A program made the translations under genes and the position numbers. DNA of 64,000 bases, taken from NCBI GenBank assembly GCA_029245955.1, contig JAQWOH010000079.1, positions 1-64,000 on the forward strand, in the 5' to 3' direction. Source of the stretch: Fuerstiella sp. Lineage in GTDB: Bacteria; Planctomycetota; Planctomycetia; Planctomycetales; Planctomycetaceae. Below the pieces are notes generated by a model. That model did no database searches, had not been told where the DNA came from, and saw only the letters and a program-made list of their open reading frames with translations. Positions 18,432-28,280 of this stretch are shown piece after piece; the stretch's first letter is position 1, and every line of letters starts with the position of its first letter.

Positions 18432-20801
18432 ATGAGCCGTTGTCACACGTTTCTCTGTCTGACCGTCATCACCCTGCTCTGTCACGGGCAGAACAGCGTG
18501 CTGGCCGAAGATCTGGATGCAGAAATTACCGCTGCCCTTGAGCGGGCCGGAGACAATCGTGATCAGATCCAGCACGCACTCGACCGGACTCCCAACGCAC
18601 AACGTACCGGTATGCGGTTTCTTGTCGCGTGGATGCCGGAACGCGATTTGACCAGTCTTTCGGCGGAAGCACTGCTGGAAAACGTCAGGCTGGCTTATCA
18701 GGCGTGGAACGAAGCCCGCTGGAAAGATGATGTGCCGGAACCGATGTTCCTCAACAATATTCTGCCTTATGCCAGCATCAACGAACGCCGAGACGACTGG
18801 CGTCAGAACTTCCGGCAGCAGTTTCAGCCGCTGGTGAAAGACGCCACGTCTCCCTCTCAGGCGACCGCGATATTGAATCAAAAGATATTCAGGCTGTTGA
18901 ACGTCCGGTATTCAACGAAACGCAGGAGAGCGGATCAGGGGCCCGCTGAGTCGATCAGGTCAGGGCTGGCGTCGTGCACAGGTCTGTCGGTTCTTTTAAT
19001 TGATGCCTGTCGCGCCGTCGGAATACCTGCACGCTTCGCGGGTACCCCGCTGTGGACGAACAAAAGCGGGAACCATTCCTGGGTTGAGATCTGGGATAAT
19101 GGCTGGCATTTCACGGGTGCTGCGGAAGCGACGGGTGACAAACTGGACAAAGCATGGTTCGTGGGTCGCGCTGCGACGGCGCAGCGCGATCATCCGCGAC
19201 ACGCTATTTACGCTGTCAGCTACAAGCGAACGCCGCAGAGGTTTCCTCTGGTCTGGGACTCCGGAAATGACTATGTCTTTGCCGTTAATGTGACGGATCG
19301 GTATACCGCTGAGACGCAGAAAATTCCTGCAGGACATGTTGAAGTTCAATTCGTTGCGATTGACGAAGCGAATGGCGATCGGTGCGCGGCACCGATCAGA
19401 CTGTCAGACCCAACCGGCAACCCCGTCTATGATGGCACAACGAAAGACGAACGATTTGACGCCAATGATCATCTTTCCGTGCTGCTTCGCGTGGGCCGAC
19501 AGTATGACGTGGAGGTTCGGTACAGGGATCGTGTGCTGACAAGGACAATCAAAGGCGAACAGCGCGACGCACCCATTGCGCTGCGCTTTGCATCGGTCAG
19601 AGAGCCGGCGAAAGCCACGAACGCGGAAGCGTCGGGTAAAGCCGTTGCAGAACTCAGCGCTTACCTGGATACTGAGGCTGGTGATCGCCCGGCGATCGAC
19701 GAACGGGCGTTCGCTGATGTACCGCTCGCACGCGACGATGCTGCTCGTGCGAAAGAACTACTGTGGCAGAATCACGTGGCCACCATTCGACGCACACGGG
19801 CGGCCGAAATGCAGGCGCGGGAACTGGCGGTCGGTGACCTGCGGATGCCATTCTTTTACAAAACATTTGGAGACAGGCCGCCGGGGGGACGCAGTCTGTA
19901 CATCTCCATGCATGGCGGTGGCGGTGCCCCGAAGCAGGTCAATGACCGGCAGTGGGAGAATCAAAAGCGACTGTACTCGCCCACTGAAGGCGTCTATGTC
20001 GCGCCGCGCGCACCGACAGACAAGTGGAACCTGTGGCATCAGGGACATATTGATGGTCTGTTCGATCGGCTGATCGAGAATATGGTTGTCTTTGAACATG
20101 TTAATCCTGATCGCGTTTATGTGATGGGCTATTCAGCCGGAGGCGACGGCGTATATCAACTGGCACCTCGCATGGCCGATCGCTGGGCCGCAGCCGCGAT
20201 GATGGCCGGTCACCCGAACGAAACTTCGCCGTTAGGCCTGCGGAACCTGCCGTTTACACTGCACGTCGGCGGACGTGATGCAGCGTATAACCGCAACAAA
20301 GTGGCGCTCGACTGGCAGCAGAAACTCGCGCATCTGCGCGAAGCCGATCCTGAAGGCTACGTTCATCTGGCAAAGATCTACCCCGGCAAAGGCCATTGGC
20401 TGGACCGGGAAGACGCAGCCGCGATTCCCTGGATGGCCGAACATCGTCGCAATCTTCTGGCTTCCCGCATTGTCTGGAAGCAGGACGACGTCGTGCATCA
20501 GCGATTCTACTGGCTGGCCGTAGCCGCTGAGCACGCCAGAGCACGAACGGAGATTCAGGCCGACCTTAAGGATCAGAACATTACGATTGAGGCTGCAGAC
20601 GTGCCGGAGATATCCGTACGACTGGACGATCGTATGCTGAATCTGGACAAGCCGTTCAGCATTTCAATGAACGATAAAGTTGTCTTCCGGGGAATCGCGC
20701 CCCGCACCATCGCCGTTCTGAACAAGACGCTGTCAGAACGTGGCGATCGATGCGGCACGTTCGTCGCCGAGGTGACAGTCAAAGCCGGCGACGCTCAGTG
20801 A
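18432..20801 (+). CDS. transglutaminase-like + alpha/beta-hydrolase esterase fusion, secreted
   Basis: The start at 18432 gives a signal peptide (MSRCHTFLCLTVITLLCHGQ..LAED); an in-frame ATG at 18399 adds 11 unneeded residues. The N-terminal third carries a transglutaminase-like core: SGLASCTGLSVLLIDACRA with the Cys near residue 182, then GNHSWVEIWD with the His, and GWHFTGAAE at the Asp position, where no Asp is obvious. A linker with HVEVQFVAIDE..NGDRC follows. The esterase/PHB-depolymerase-like domain then has LYISMHGGGGAP (oxyanion), VYVMGYSAGGDG (nucleophile Ser), GGRDAAYNR (Asp) and GKGHWLDRED (His). The two-enzyme fusion suggests processing of cross-linked or esterified polymer in the periplasm; that is inference. 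The missing Asp leaves the first domain's activity open. A relic transposase begins 25 nt downstream. Confidence 0.87.
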   Translation: MSRCHTFLCLTVITLLCHGQNSVLAEDLDAEITAALERAGDNRDQIQHALDRTPNAQRTGMRFLVAWMPERDLTSLSAEALLENVRLAYQAWNEARWKDDVPEPMFLNNILPYASINERRDDWRQNFRQQFQPLVKDATSPSQATAILNQKIFRLLNVRYSTKRRRADQGPAESIRSGLASCTGLSVLLIDACRAVGIPARFAGTPLWTNKSGNHSWVEIWDNGWHFTGAAEATGDKLDKAWFVGRAATAQRDHPRHAIYAVSYKRTPQRFPLVWDSGNDYVFAVNVTDRYTAETQKIPAGHVEVQFVAIDEANGDRCAAPIRLSDPTGNPVYDGTTKDERFDANDHLSVLLRVGRQYDVEVRYRDRVLTRTIKGEQRDAPIALRFASVREPAKATNAEASGKAVAELSAYLDTEAGDRPAIDERAFADVPLARDDAARAKELLWQNHVATIRRTRAAEMQARELAVGDLRMPFFYKTFGDRPPGGRSLYISMHGGGGAPKQVNDRQWENQKRLYSPTEGVYVAPRAPTDKWNLWHQGHIDGLFDRLIENMVVFEHVNPDRVYVMGYSAGGDGVYQLAPRMADRWAAAAMMAGHPNETSPLGLRNLPFTLHVGGRDAAYNRNKVALDWQQKLAHLREADPEGYVHLAKIYPGKGHWLDREDAAAIPWMAEHRRNLLASRIVWKQDDVVHQRFYWLAVAAEHARARTEIQADLKDQNITIEAADVPEISVRLDDRMLNLDKPFSISMNDKVVFRGIAPRTIAVLNKTLSERGDRCGTFVAEVTVKAGDAQ

Positions 20802-20825
20802 GTTCCACGTGATCGAAGCCACATT

Positions 20826-21279
20826 TGATTTACGTACGACGGTCGCCCGTTACGGATGCTGACGATGCATTGATGAATGCCCCGCGAGTGTCTTGCCATT
20901 GGTGTGTCTTGCCATTGGTGTGTCGCGACGACTGACCGGTGAAGGTGCTGTGGAACGACTCAGTGACGGATTCGTGAAGCGGGGTACACCAAAGCAGATT
21001 CGTTCCGATAATGGTCCGGAGGTTACGACGCGACGTGTTTGTAACTGGCTGGATCGTGTTGGTGTGCGGACACTGTCTGTCGAACCAGGGCGTCCGAGGG
21101 AGAACGGGTTTATCGAATTCTTTAATGGAAAGCCGGGTGACGAGTTGCTTCACGTGCAGTTCTGTGACACTTTGCGGGAAGCTGGAATGCCGACAGAACG
21201 CTGCAGACGTCAATACAATGGGGCTCACCTACACAGCTTCCGGCCACCAGCGCCGGAAGCTGTATTGTCTGCAACATAG
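20826..21279 (+). pseudogene. C-terminal relic of an IS3-family transposase (OrfB-type)
   Basis: From about 20826, pieces RT-GRPLRMLTM, IDE and RECLAIGV appear in shifting frames. Then an open stretch 20893-21279 reads IGVSRRLTGEGAVERLSDGF, RGTPKQIRSDNGPEVTTRRV, SVEPGRPRENGFIEFFNGKP and finally RPPAPEAVLSA. SDNGPE is the second catalytic Asp region and ENGFIEFFNGK the Glu region of IS3-type integrase cores. The first Asp region is lost, a 16-bp tandem duplication at 20892-20923 shifts frame, and the LGY normally before RPPAPE is deleted. It is dead and truncated at the 5' end. No inverted repeats were found. Confidence 0.85.
20892..20923. repeat. 16-bp perfect tandem duplication
   Basis: Two adjacent copies of CTTGCCATTGGTGTGT. 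The unit is not a multiple of three and breaks the transposase reading frame just after the RECLAIGV segment. Confidence 0.9.
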
Positions 21280-21437
21280 TTTATGCCAGGTCCGAGTTGG
21301 ACTCAGATACCATTCCCGGGGCAGGTCAATATCTTGATTCCGAACGGATCAACGCACTTCACCATTTCGCAAAAGTGCGGCAGATGTCGGCCCGCCGGGA
21401 ATATCGGCTGCGGACGATACGGCGGCAGATCTGCAGA

Positions 21438-22052
21438 CTATCTGCGGCTCGCGCCGGACTGTTCGACCAGCTGCCGGAGCACCTCGTAAGGCTGAGCTCC
21501 CGTCACGCCGTTCTGCCCAACGACGAATGCCGGCACGCCGGTCAGTCCCAGCGTCTGCGAACGACTCCAGTCTGTGTCCACTGCTTCTCGATAATGACGG
21601 GATGTCAGCGCGGCCCGACAGTCTGTTTCACACAGGCCGATACTGGTCGCAATTCCGATGAGAATGTCGATGGACGCGATGTTCAGGCCGTCGACAAAGT
21701 ACGCCCGAAACAGTCGGTCGTGGATCTGATCACCACCAGGCCGGGTAATGGCATAGCTGGCGAGTTCCTGAGCGAGTCGACTGTTGTAAGTCATTGTCCG
21801 ATTGCCGTAGGGCAGACCTTCGTCATCCATCAGGCCTTTCATGCGTGCCTGAGACGCTGCGATGTCGATGCCTCGACCGGCAAACAGCTGTTCCAGTGTC
21901 AGGCCTTCCGCCGGCGTTTCCGGGTGCAGAGGAAAATGGACGAAGCGCACGTCGATGTCCCATGCGGTTTGCAGTCTTTCAATACGCACGGCACTGAGAT
22001 AGCACCATGGTCATATATAGTCGGAGTAAACATCCAGGACGACCCGGCTCAT
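21438..22052 (-). CDS. DsbA/FrnE-like thiol oxidoreductase with in-frame TGA at the catalytic Cys (candidate selenoprotein)
   Basis: Starting at the ATG at 22052 the frame reads [16 protein letters not shown] (22013-22011), [13 protein letters not shown] and then stays open for 190 more codons to 21438. Family members have SDxxCPWCY at this point, so the TGA sits exactly on the first Cys of the CPWC redox motif (residue 14), with the second Cys intact (17). Other family marks are present: [30 protein letters not shown] and the cis-Pro loop GVPAFVVG. Total length of 204 fits FrnE/2-hydroxychromene-isomerase-like DsbA proteins. The ATG overlaps the stop of the upstream DUF1501 gene (ATGA), so translation enters before the TGA. 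Read as selenocysteine the motif is UPWC. The alternatives are a nonsense mutation or a sequencing error. A caller without recoding would start at the GTG at 21989 and lose the active site. Confidence 0.72.
21960..21991 (-). promoter_or_regulatory. candidate bacterial SECIS hairpin of the DsbA-like gene
   Basis: In the mRNA, CCGUGCG (starting 19 nt after the UGA) pairs with CGCAUGG (7 bp, one G-U) around an 18-nt loop. UUG/CAA can close the loop further, leaving an 8-nt apical loop about 31 nt after the UGA. The distance suits a bacterial SECIS, but the loop does not show a GGUC-like motif, so support is weak. Confidence 0.35.
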
Positions 22053-23515
22053 GAAAGGATATCCGTCACGACTTTGCCGTGCACATCTGTCAGGCGAAAA
22101 TCGCGTCCCTGATGGCGATACGTCAGACGCTCGTGATCGACACCCAGTTGCTGCAGGACTGTCGCATTCAGATCGTGGATGTGCACCGGGTTTTCAGTGA
22201 TGTTGTAGCTGAAGTCGTCCGTCTTACCGTAGTCGGTGCCGCCCTTGATTCCGGCACCGGCCATCCATTTGGTGTAGCAGCGAGGGTGATGGTCGCGGCC
22301 GTAATTTGTCTTCGTCAAACCGCCCTGGCAGTAAATTGTTCTTCCGAATTCGCCGCCCCAGATGACCAGAGTGTCGTCCAGCATGCCGCGCTGCTTTAAA
22401 TCCTGGACCAGTGCGTAACATGGCTGGTCGATGATGCCGCATTGACGACGAATGTCGTTCGGCAGGTTGCCATGCTGATCCCATTGGCGGATAAAGACCT
22501 GAGTAAACCGCACGCCGCGTTCGGCCATGCGGCGGGCCAGCAGACAATTTGCAGCAAAGGTTCCCGGCTTGGAAACGTCAGGTCCGTACATTTCCAGTGT
22601 CTCTTTCGATTCATCGGATACGTCGGTCAGTTCCGGGACCGACGTCTGCATGCGATACGCCATTTCGTATTGAGCAATACGAGACTGAATCTCCGGATCT
22701 CCAACGGCACTGAATCGCTCGGCATTCAGTCGGCCGAGTTCATCCAGCATCCGCCGACGCATTGACGCTGACATGCCGTCCGGATTGGACAGATACAATA
22801 CCGGGTCGCCGGTGGCCCGTAGACTGACTCCCTGGTGTCGAGTGGACAGGAAACCAGAACCCCACAGTCGCGAATACAAAGCCTGACCACCAAAGCCACC
22901 ATTGACGGTTGAGTGGAGCACGATGAACGCAGGCAGATTTTCGTTCATGCTGCCCAGACCATAGGAAAACCAGGCACCGGTGCTCGGTCGACCCGGCAGT
23001 TGACTGCCGGTCTGAATGTACGTGATGGCCGGGTCGTGGTTGATCGCTTCGGTATGAACCGTCTTAATGACAGCCAGGTCGTCGATCATCTTTGCCGTGT
23101 ACGGCAGCAATTCGCTGACTCGAGTGCCGTTTGAGCCGTGCTGCCCGAACTTAAAGATGGAAGGAGCGATCGGGAAGCGTTTCTGTCCCGAGGTCATGGT
23201 CGTAATACGCTGACCGTTGCGAACAGAATCCGGCAGGTCCTTGTCGAACCACTCGTTCATCTTTGGTTTGTAGTCCCACATGTCCAGTTGCGAAGGAGCA
23301 CCCGACATGAACAGATAGATGACTCGTTTGGCTTTCGCCGCGAAGTGCGGCAGGCCCGGAATCCCACCCGGGGAATTCGTCGCAACAGCGGGGCTGTCCG
23401 CAAACAGGCCAGGATTGACCAGTGATGCCAGGGCTGCCGAACCGATTCCGGTCGACGTGCGACTGAAAAAGTGGCGCCGGGTTTCAATCAGTTCTGATTC
23501 TCGAACGGGATTCAT
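22049..23515 (-). CDS. DUF1501 (sulfatase-fold) secreted protein
   Basis: The ATG at 23515 is preferred over 23611 because AAGGA lies 8 nt upstream and the protein then begins with a Tat leader ([20 protein letters not shown]). Family marks are [24 protein letters not shown]-like [69 protein letters not shown] and, at the end, [20 protein letters not shown] and [19 protein letters not shown]1501 proteins have an alkaline-phosphatase/sulfatase-like fold and are almost always encoded next to PSD1/PSCyt1 cytochrome genes, as here (113 bp downstream of one). The role may be in a periplasmic polymer- or sulfate-ester process. Its stop overlaps the start of the DsbA-like selenoprotein candidate. 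Confidence 0.93.
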   Translation of the reverse strand: MNPVRESELIETRRHFFSRTSTGIGSAALASLVNPGLFADSPAVATNSPGGIPGLPHFAAKAKRVIYLFMSGAPSQLDMWDYKPKMNEWFDKDLPDSVRNGQRITTMTSGQKRFPIAPSIFKFGQHGSNGTRVSELLPYTAKMIDDLAVIKTVHTEAINHDPAITYIQTGSQLPGRPSTGAWFSYGLGSMNENLPAFIVLHSTVNGGFGGQALYSRLWGSGFLSTRHQGVSLRATGDPVLYLSNPDGMSASMRRRMLDELGRLNAERFSAVGDPEIQSRIAQYEMAYRMQTSVPELTDVSDESKETLEMYGPDVSKPGTFAANCLLARRMAERGVRFTQVFIRQWDQHGNLPNDIRRQCGIIDQPCYALVQDLKQRGMLDDTLVIWGGEFGRTIYCQGGLTKTNYGRDHHPRCYTKWMAGAGIKGGTDYGKTDDFSYNITENPVHIHDLNATVLQQLGVDHERLTYRHQGRDFRLTDVHGKVVTDILS

Positions 23516-23628
23516 GTTGATGTCCTTAGCCTGCTTCAGGCGAACTTGTCCTGAGACGTTTCCTTGACCGCCCCTCGGAGACGCTTTGGGTTTCCGGTGG
23601 CGGCGCGACATGGGTTTTGAAACTGCTG

Positions 23629-26600
23629 TTAACCTTTTGTTACGGTTTCACTCAGATTCAGCAGCAGGTGAGTGACCATTGACCATGCGGCCAGTTCGTT
23701 GGGATCAAGCTGATCATTGACGGGCGATTCACCGGCGGACAGAAACTTCACCGCGGATGCCGGATCACCTCTGAATATGCTTTTGTATTCTTCGAACAGA
23801 TTTGTCAGCGACTGCAGCTCGTTCGTATTCGGCGACCGACTCAGAACGGAACGGAACGCGAAGGTGACACGTTCATCGACGCGAGATCCGCCTTCGGCAA
23901 TCACGCGTTCTGCGAACTTTCTGGCCGCTTCGACGTATTGTACGTCATTCATCAGCACCAGAGCCTGCAGCGGCGTGTTTGTGCGGGCTCGCCGTACCTG
24001 ACACGTTTCACGATTGGGCGCGTCGAAAGTCACCATCGACGGGGGAGGAACGGTGCGTTTCCAGAACGTGTACATGCTGCGACGAAACAATTTGTCGCCT
24101 TTGTCCTGCACGAACACAGAAGTGTTGCTGCCGCCGAATCCTACGGGCTTCCACAAGCCTGCGGGCTGATACGGCTTCACACTCCTGCCGCCGATGGTTT
24201 CAATCAGCAGACCGCTTAACGCGAGTGCCTGATCTCGAATGACTTCCGCATCCAGTCGAAACCGGGGGCCTCGCGCCAGCAGGCGGTTTGCCGAATCCGC
24301 CGCCAGCTTTTCCGGTGACACCCGCGATGACTGCTGGTACGTGGCCGACATCACAATCTGTTTTACAAATCGTTTGACGTCCCAACCGGATTCGACGAAG
24401 TCGACCGCCAGCCAGTCCAGCAACGCCGGATGCGATGGCTGTTCACCCTGCACACCGAAATCTTCGGACGTTTTCACCAGACCTGTGCCAAAGAACTGCT
24501 GCCAGAAACGATTGACGGTTACTCGTGACGTGAGAGGATGGTTGGGCTGGATCAGCCATTCGGCCAGTCCCAGGCGATTGGACGGTGCGTTCGCGACCGG
24601 CGGAGCAAGCCATTCAGGAACAGCGGACGAAACGGGCTCACGTTTCTCCGTATACTGGCCGCGTTCAAGAATATAGGCCTGTCGCGGTTTCGGGCGGTCC
24701 TCCATCACCAGAGTCGAAGGGACGGCGTTTTCGATGTCGCCGATTTTTTTCTTCAATTCCGTCTGTTCGGTCAGTGGTGCCGCCAGCATTGCTCGCGAGT
24801 CCGGATGCACATGCTGCTTGTAGTAACGAGTCAGCTGTTCAGTCTGTTCGGGCGTACGCTTCGCTTTCTTAACGTCCAGGAGTTTCTGAATTTCCGGTGG
24901 CAGAGCGGGTTGCTTTGTTTTCGTTCTGAATTGCTCCCAGGCGAACAGCGACCGTTTTTGCTTTTCTGAAAGTGATTGAGAAACGATCCCTGCCGTGTCC
25001 CAGTGAACCGTGCCTCCGACCTGCGTAAACGCCCAGCCGTTCAGTTGTGATCCCGGCGGCAGTCCGACGGCACTCGCATCGACTTCCAGGCGAACCCACT
25101 TTCCTGTTTCCGGCAGCTGGCCCATTTGACGGTTTAAGGCGTCGTTGCGTCCGGCCAGAAAGGCTTTGTCCGCTCCCCAGGTGGCTCGATGATCCCACTT
25201 GCCATCGTTGAACTGCAGTTGCAGTGTTTGCGGAGGATTCTCCGGGTCAAGGTACGCATACGCGAACAGACGCGTGTTTTCGCCGATCTTCAGCTTGTCA
25301 GTGGCTCCTGTAAAGAAGTGCTGAGTGATCGCTTCTCCTGCGCCCGTGCGAACGTGGGATTTCCTGCCGCTGTGTACCGGGTGATCAGGAGCTTCCACAA
25401 ACTGCCACGGGCTGTTGCCCTCGGGTTTGGCTCCCGGAGGAAGCTCGTCATCGATCCACACGAATTGTTCTTCGCTCAGTTCGCCCAGGGCTTCGGTGGG
25501 ATTCGGGTCGATGTATTTGAATTCGGACAGCAGCTTTGCAATTGTCGCGTCGATTGCTGTCAGTTGCTGAGTGTATTGCCCCTTCTGTTGCACTTGAGTG
25601 GTCGACGGAACCTTCACGACCGGCGGTGGCAGCAGTGCGTTCCCGTCCATGGCACGTTCCGTCAGACTGAAGTAGTACGAAAACAGCTGGTAGAATTCTT
25701 TCTGGGTCAGAGGATCAAACTTGTGGTCATGACAGGCCGCGCAGCCGGCGGTCAGGCCCAGCAAGACCGTGGACGTTGTCTCGACCCGGTCGACTGCATA
25801 TCGCATGTAGTACTCGTCGTCGATCGATCCGCCTTCACTGGTGGTCACATTACAACGATTGAATCCTGTCGCCACGCGCTGGCTGAGCGTGGGATCGGGC
25901 AGCAGGTCTCCCGCAATCTGTTCGATCGTAAACTGATCAAAGGGCTGGTTGCTGTTGAAGGCTTTGATTACCCAGTCACGATAGGGCCAGATTGATCGTT
26001 CGTTGTCCAGGTGCAGACCGTGTGTGTCTCCGTAGCGAGCCGCATCAAGCCAGATCCTGGCCATGTTCTCGCCATACTTCTGAGAACTCAGCAGGCGATC
26101 CACCACATGTTCGAACGCTTTGTCAGAATCGTCCGCCAGAAACTGATCAACTTCCGAAATCGTGGCGGGCAGGCCTGTCAGATCCAGCGTCACCCGACGG
26201 ATCAGGGCTTCGTCTTGCGCCCGATCCTCCGGCGACAGCTTTGCTGTCTTCAATCTCGCGTGCAGGAAGTTGTCGACAGGACCATTCGTGCGCCAGCCTT
26301 CGATTGCCGGCGGAACCAACGGCTTTTCCGGCGGCTGAAACGCCCAGTGTCCGGACCACTCGGCTCCGGCATCGATCCACTTCCGGATGATTGCGATCTG
26401 TGTGTCGGTCAGTTCTTTTCCGGAATCCGGCGGAGGCATTCTTACGTCAGCGTCGCTGGACACCAGCCGACGGAACAGTTCACTCTGATCACTGTGGCCC
26501 GGCACAATGGCGGCCTGACCGGACTCCTGTTTCATCAGCGCCGATTCGTGGTTGTCCAGCCGCAGGTCGGATTGTCGATTGGCTTCATCAGGGCCATGGC

Positions 26601-26730
26601 ATGTGAAGCAGGTGTTGGACAGCAACGGCAGAATGTCGCGACTGAAGTTAACGTCGCTGTCGTCGGCAACAGCAATCGCAGTGAAGCACATTGCCAGCGG
26701 AAGCGATAAAGTAAACGTTCGAATCATCAT
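23629..26730 (-). CDS. PSD1/PSCyt1 (DUF1549-DUF1553) cytochrome c-like protein
   Basis: Start at 26730 (or 26727) gives a signal peptide; the upstream ATG at 26811 does not. N-terminal PSCyt1: [23 protein letters not shown] with haem motif CFTCH at residues 41-45 and [14 protein letters not shown], the distal Met region. DUF1549: [12 protein letters not shown] near 110, [60 protein letters not shown] second CxxCH ([13 protein letters not shown]) sits near residue 325. The middle holds a concanavalin-like LamG-type region. DUF1553 is at the C-terminus: [55 protein letters not shown]. About 1033 residues, normal length. First gene of the operon with DUF1501 and the DsbA-like gene. Confidence 0.94.
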   Translation of the reverse strand: MMIRTFTLSLPLAMCFTAIAVADDSDVNFSRDILPLLSNTCFTCHGPDEANRQSDLRLDNHESALMKQESGQAAIVPGHSDQSELFRRLVSSDADVRMPPPDSGKELTDTQIAIIRKWIDAGAEWSGHWAFQPPEKPLVPPAIEGWRTNGPVDNFLHARLKTAKLSPEDRAQDEALIRRVTLDLTGLPATISEVDQFLADDSDKAFEHVVDRLLSSQKYGENMARIWLDAARYGDTHGLHLDNERSIWPYRDWVIKAFNSNQPFDQFTIEQIAGDLLPDPTLSQRVATGFNRCNVTTSEGGSIDDEYYMRYAVDRVETTSTVLLGLTAGCAACHDHKFDPLTQKEFYQLFSYYFSLTERAMDGNALLPPPVVKVPSTTQVQQKGQYTQQLTAIDATIAKLLSEFKYIDPNPTEALGELSEEQFVWIDDELPPGAKPEGNSPWQFVEAPDHPVHSGRKSHVRTGAGEAITQHFFTGATDKLKIGENTRLFAYAYLDPENPPQTLQLQFNDGKWDHRATWGADKAFLAGRNDALNRQMGQLPETGKWVRLEVDASAVGLPPGSQLNGWAFTQVGGTVHWDTAGIVSQSLSEKQKRSLFAWEQFRTKTKQPALPPEIQKLLDVKKAKRTPEQTEQLTRYYKQHVHPDSRAMLAAPLTEQTELKKKIGDIENAVPSTLVMEDRPKPRQAYILERGQYTEKREPVSSAVPEWLAPPVANAPSNRLGLAEWLIQPNHPLTSRVTVNRFWQQFFGTGLVKTSEDFGVQGEQPSHPALLDWLAVDFVESGWDVKRFVKQIVMSATYQQSSRVSPEKLAADSANRLLARGPRFRLDAEVIRDQALALSGLLIETIGGRSVKPYQPAGLWKPVGFGGSNTSVFVQDKGDKLFRRSMYTFWKRTVPPPSMVTFDAPNRETCQVRRARTNTPLQALVLMNDVQYVEAARKFAERVIAEGGSRVDERVTFAFRSVLSRSPNTNELQSLTNLFEEYKSIFRGDPASAVKFLSAGESPVNDQLDPNELAAWSMVTHLLLNLSETVTKG

Positions 26731-26828
26731 GCGGGTACTCAGAGTGTGTACAAGGTAACGCGAAGGGGAATACGTTCCTGTTGTGGCAACCGACCTGCGG
26801 TCAGTTGCCATGCTTCATGGTCATCGTA

Positions 26829-27728
26829 TTACGGCTTAAGATATTTGTCGAAGAATTTGATTCGAGCGTCCTCGATTTCTGCTCTGACCTCCTTCGTGGC
26901 GCCACGGAATCCGTGGTCCGCGCCGTTGATGGTCATCAATCCGGCTTCCACGTGTGAGGCCTTCAGGCGATCAATCAGCCAGACTGCCTGCTCGTGGGCG
27001 ACGTATCTGTCATCCGTGCCGTGAATGCACAGCGTGGGTGCGGCATTGGGCGTGACCCAATACAGCGGGCTGGCTTCAATGTGGCGACGTCGCTCCTGCT
27101 GCACGTTTCCTCCAAGAAAAAGTGGCAGTACGTCCGCTGCATCAACGCTGGCATCGTATGATTTTGTAAAGTCGCTCGGCCCGTAGAAATTCACGACGCA
27201 GTTTACGCTGCTGGAATATTCAGCGTTTCCACCATCGCCCTCGAAGTGGTCGACATCACTGGTCACAGCCAGAAACTGAGCAAGGTGACCACCTGCCGAT
27301 CCGCCCGTAGTGCCGATTCGATTCGGATCAATGTTGTACCTGTCAGCATTGGCACGCATCCATCGCACAGCGGTTTTCACATCATGAACTGCCGCCGGGA
27401 ACTGATATTTCGGTGCCAGACGGTACGAAACTGTAACGGCTACGTATCCGTTTTGCGCAAGGTTCAGGCACAGTCGGTTGAAGCCGTCTCGCGATCCGGC
27501 GCGAAACCCACCGCCATGAATGCAGACGACGGCCGGGAACGGCCCCTGCCCCGTGCTCGGTTTCGCCATATTCAATTGCAGGTGCTGTCCATCGGGATTT
27601 GAGTATTCAATGTTCTTTTCGAAGACGACGCCGTCGGGGATCTTGTCCTGCGCACAGACGTGCTGACCAGAGATTGCCACTGACGCAGCCAGTGAGGTCA
27701 CGACAATCGAAATTCTCGAGCATCGCAT
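26829..27728 (-). CDS. secreted alpha/beta hydrolase (acetylesterase/lipase-like)
   Basis: Signal peptide to about residue 26 (ASVAISGQHVCAQ). The esterase motifs of the hormone-sensitive-lipase/BD-FAE type are VVCIHGGGFRAGSRDG (oxyanion HGGG), GTTGGSAGGHLAQ with the nucleophile Ser in G-G-S-A-G-G, CIHGTDDRYV with the catalytic Asp and NGADHGFRG with the His. The length of 299 is usual. Such enzymes deacetylate xylan or other carbohydrate esters or act on small esters; the substrate is unknown. It is on the same strand as, and 98 bp upstream of, the PSD1 gene, so it may belong to the same transcription unit. Confidence 0.9.
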   Translation of the reverse strand: MRCSRISIVVTSLAASVAISGQHVCAQDKIPDGVVFEKNIEYSNPDGQHLQLNMAKPSTGQGPFPAVVCIHGGGFRAGSRDGFNRLCLNLAQNGYVAVTVSYRLAPKYQFPAAVHDVKTAVRWMRANADRYNIDPNRIGTTGGSAGGHLAQFLAVTSDVDHFEGDGGNAEYSSSVNCVVNFYGPSDFTKSYDASVDAADVLPLFLGGNVQQERRRHIEASPLYWVTPNAAPTLCIHGTDDRYVAHEQAVWLIDRLKASHVEAGLMTINGADHGFRGATKEVRAEIEDARIKFFDKYLKP

Positions 27729-28280
27729 ATACAGAGTTCTTTCCTGTTGTCTGCGTGTGTGGCGGGTCTATATGAGTCCATGTCACTCATGCAGTCGGTG
27801 AGACGGTATCGTCTTAGTATGTCATTGTGGGTCAGCGCTGTGTGTGAAGAAATGGCGGGCGGGTGAGGTACTGGCGCGGAATTGATTGTTCCGGCCTTGT
27901 TGTCAAAGTTGACACCGGGAGTGAAAATGGCGCTGTCTACTTCAAAATTGTAACGTGCCAAACGACGGAAGAACCATCGTGTTTCACGCTCGCCGGTCGA
28001 TTTTACGACATGTTTGTGGTGACAGACAGTCTGACGCACAGACATCATCGGCCGGCAATTTGCGCAAGCAAAATGATGCGTTCTGCCTGCTGTTTGTAAG
28101 AAATTTACGTGTGTTGCAGGTCGGGCCGGGCCTGCTGAGGATTCTTCACGAGGCTCTGTCAGCGACCGTATGGGGCTGAGTTGATTGATGCCGTCCGGAA
28201 TCCGTACTACCATCAGCGAGTTGACTGATCAGTCCGGTTGGTGCGGCGCTGTTATGCAGCCCCACGCAGAGGAGACGGAG
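27729..28280. other. gene-poor divergent promoter region
   Basis: Lies between the minus-strand esterase and the plus-strand TPR gene. Short frames on both strands lack signals. Both neighbours should have promoters here, but I could not identify -35/-10 boxes. Confidence 0.4.

Noticed and set aside
21438-21989. DsbA-like gene as a normal CDS starting at GTG 21989
   Set aside because: This start removes the whole CxxC active site. The ATG at 22052 overlaps the upstream stop and gives the full family length with the TGA at the Cys.
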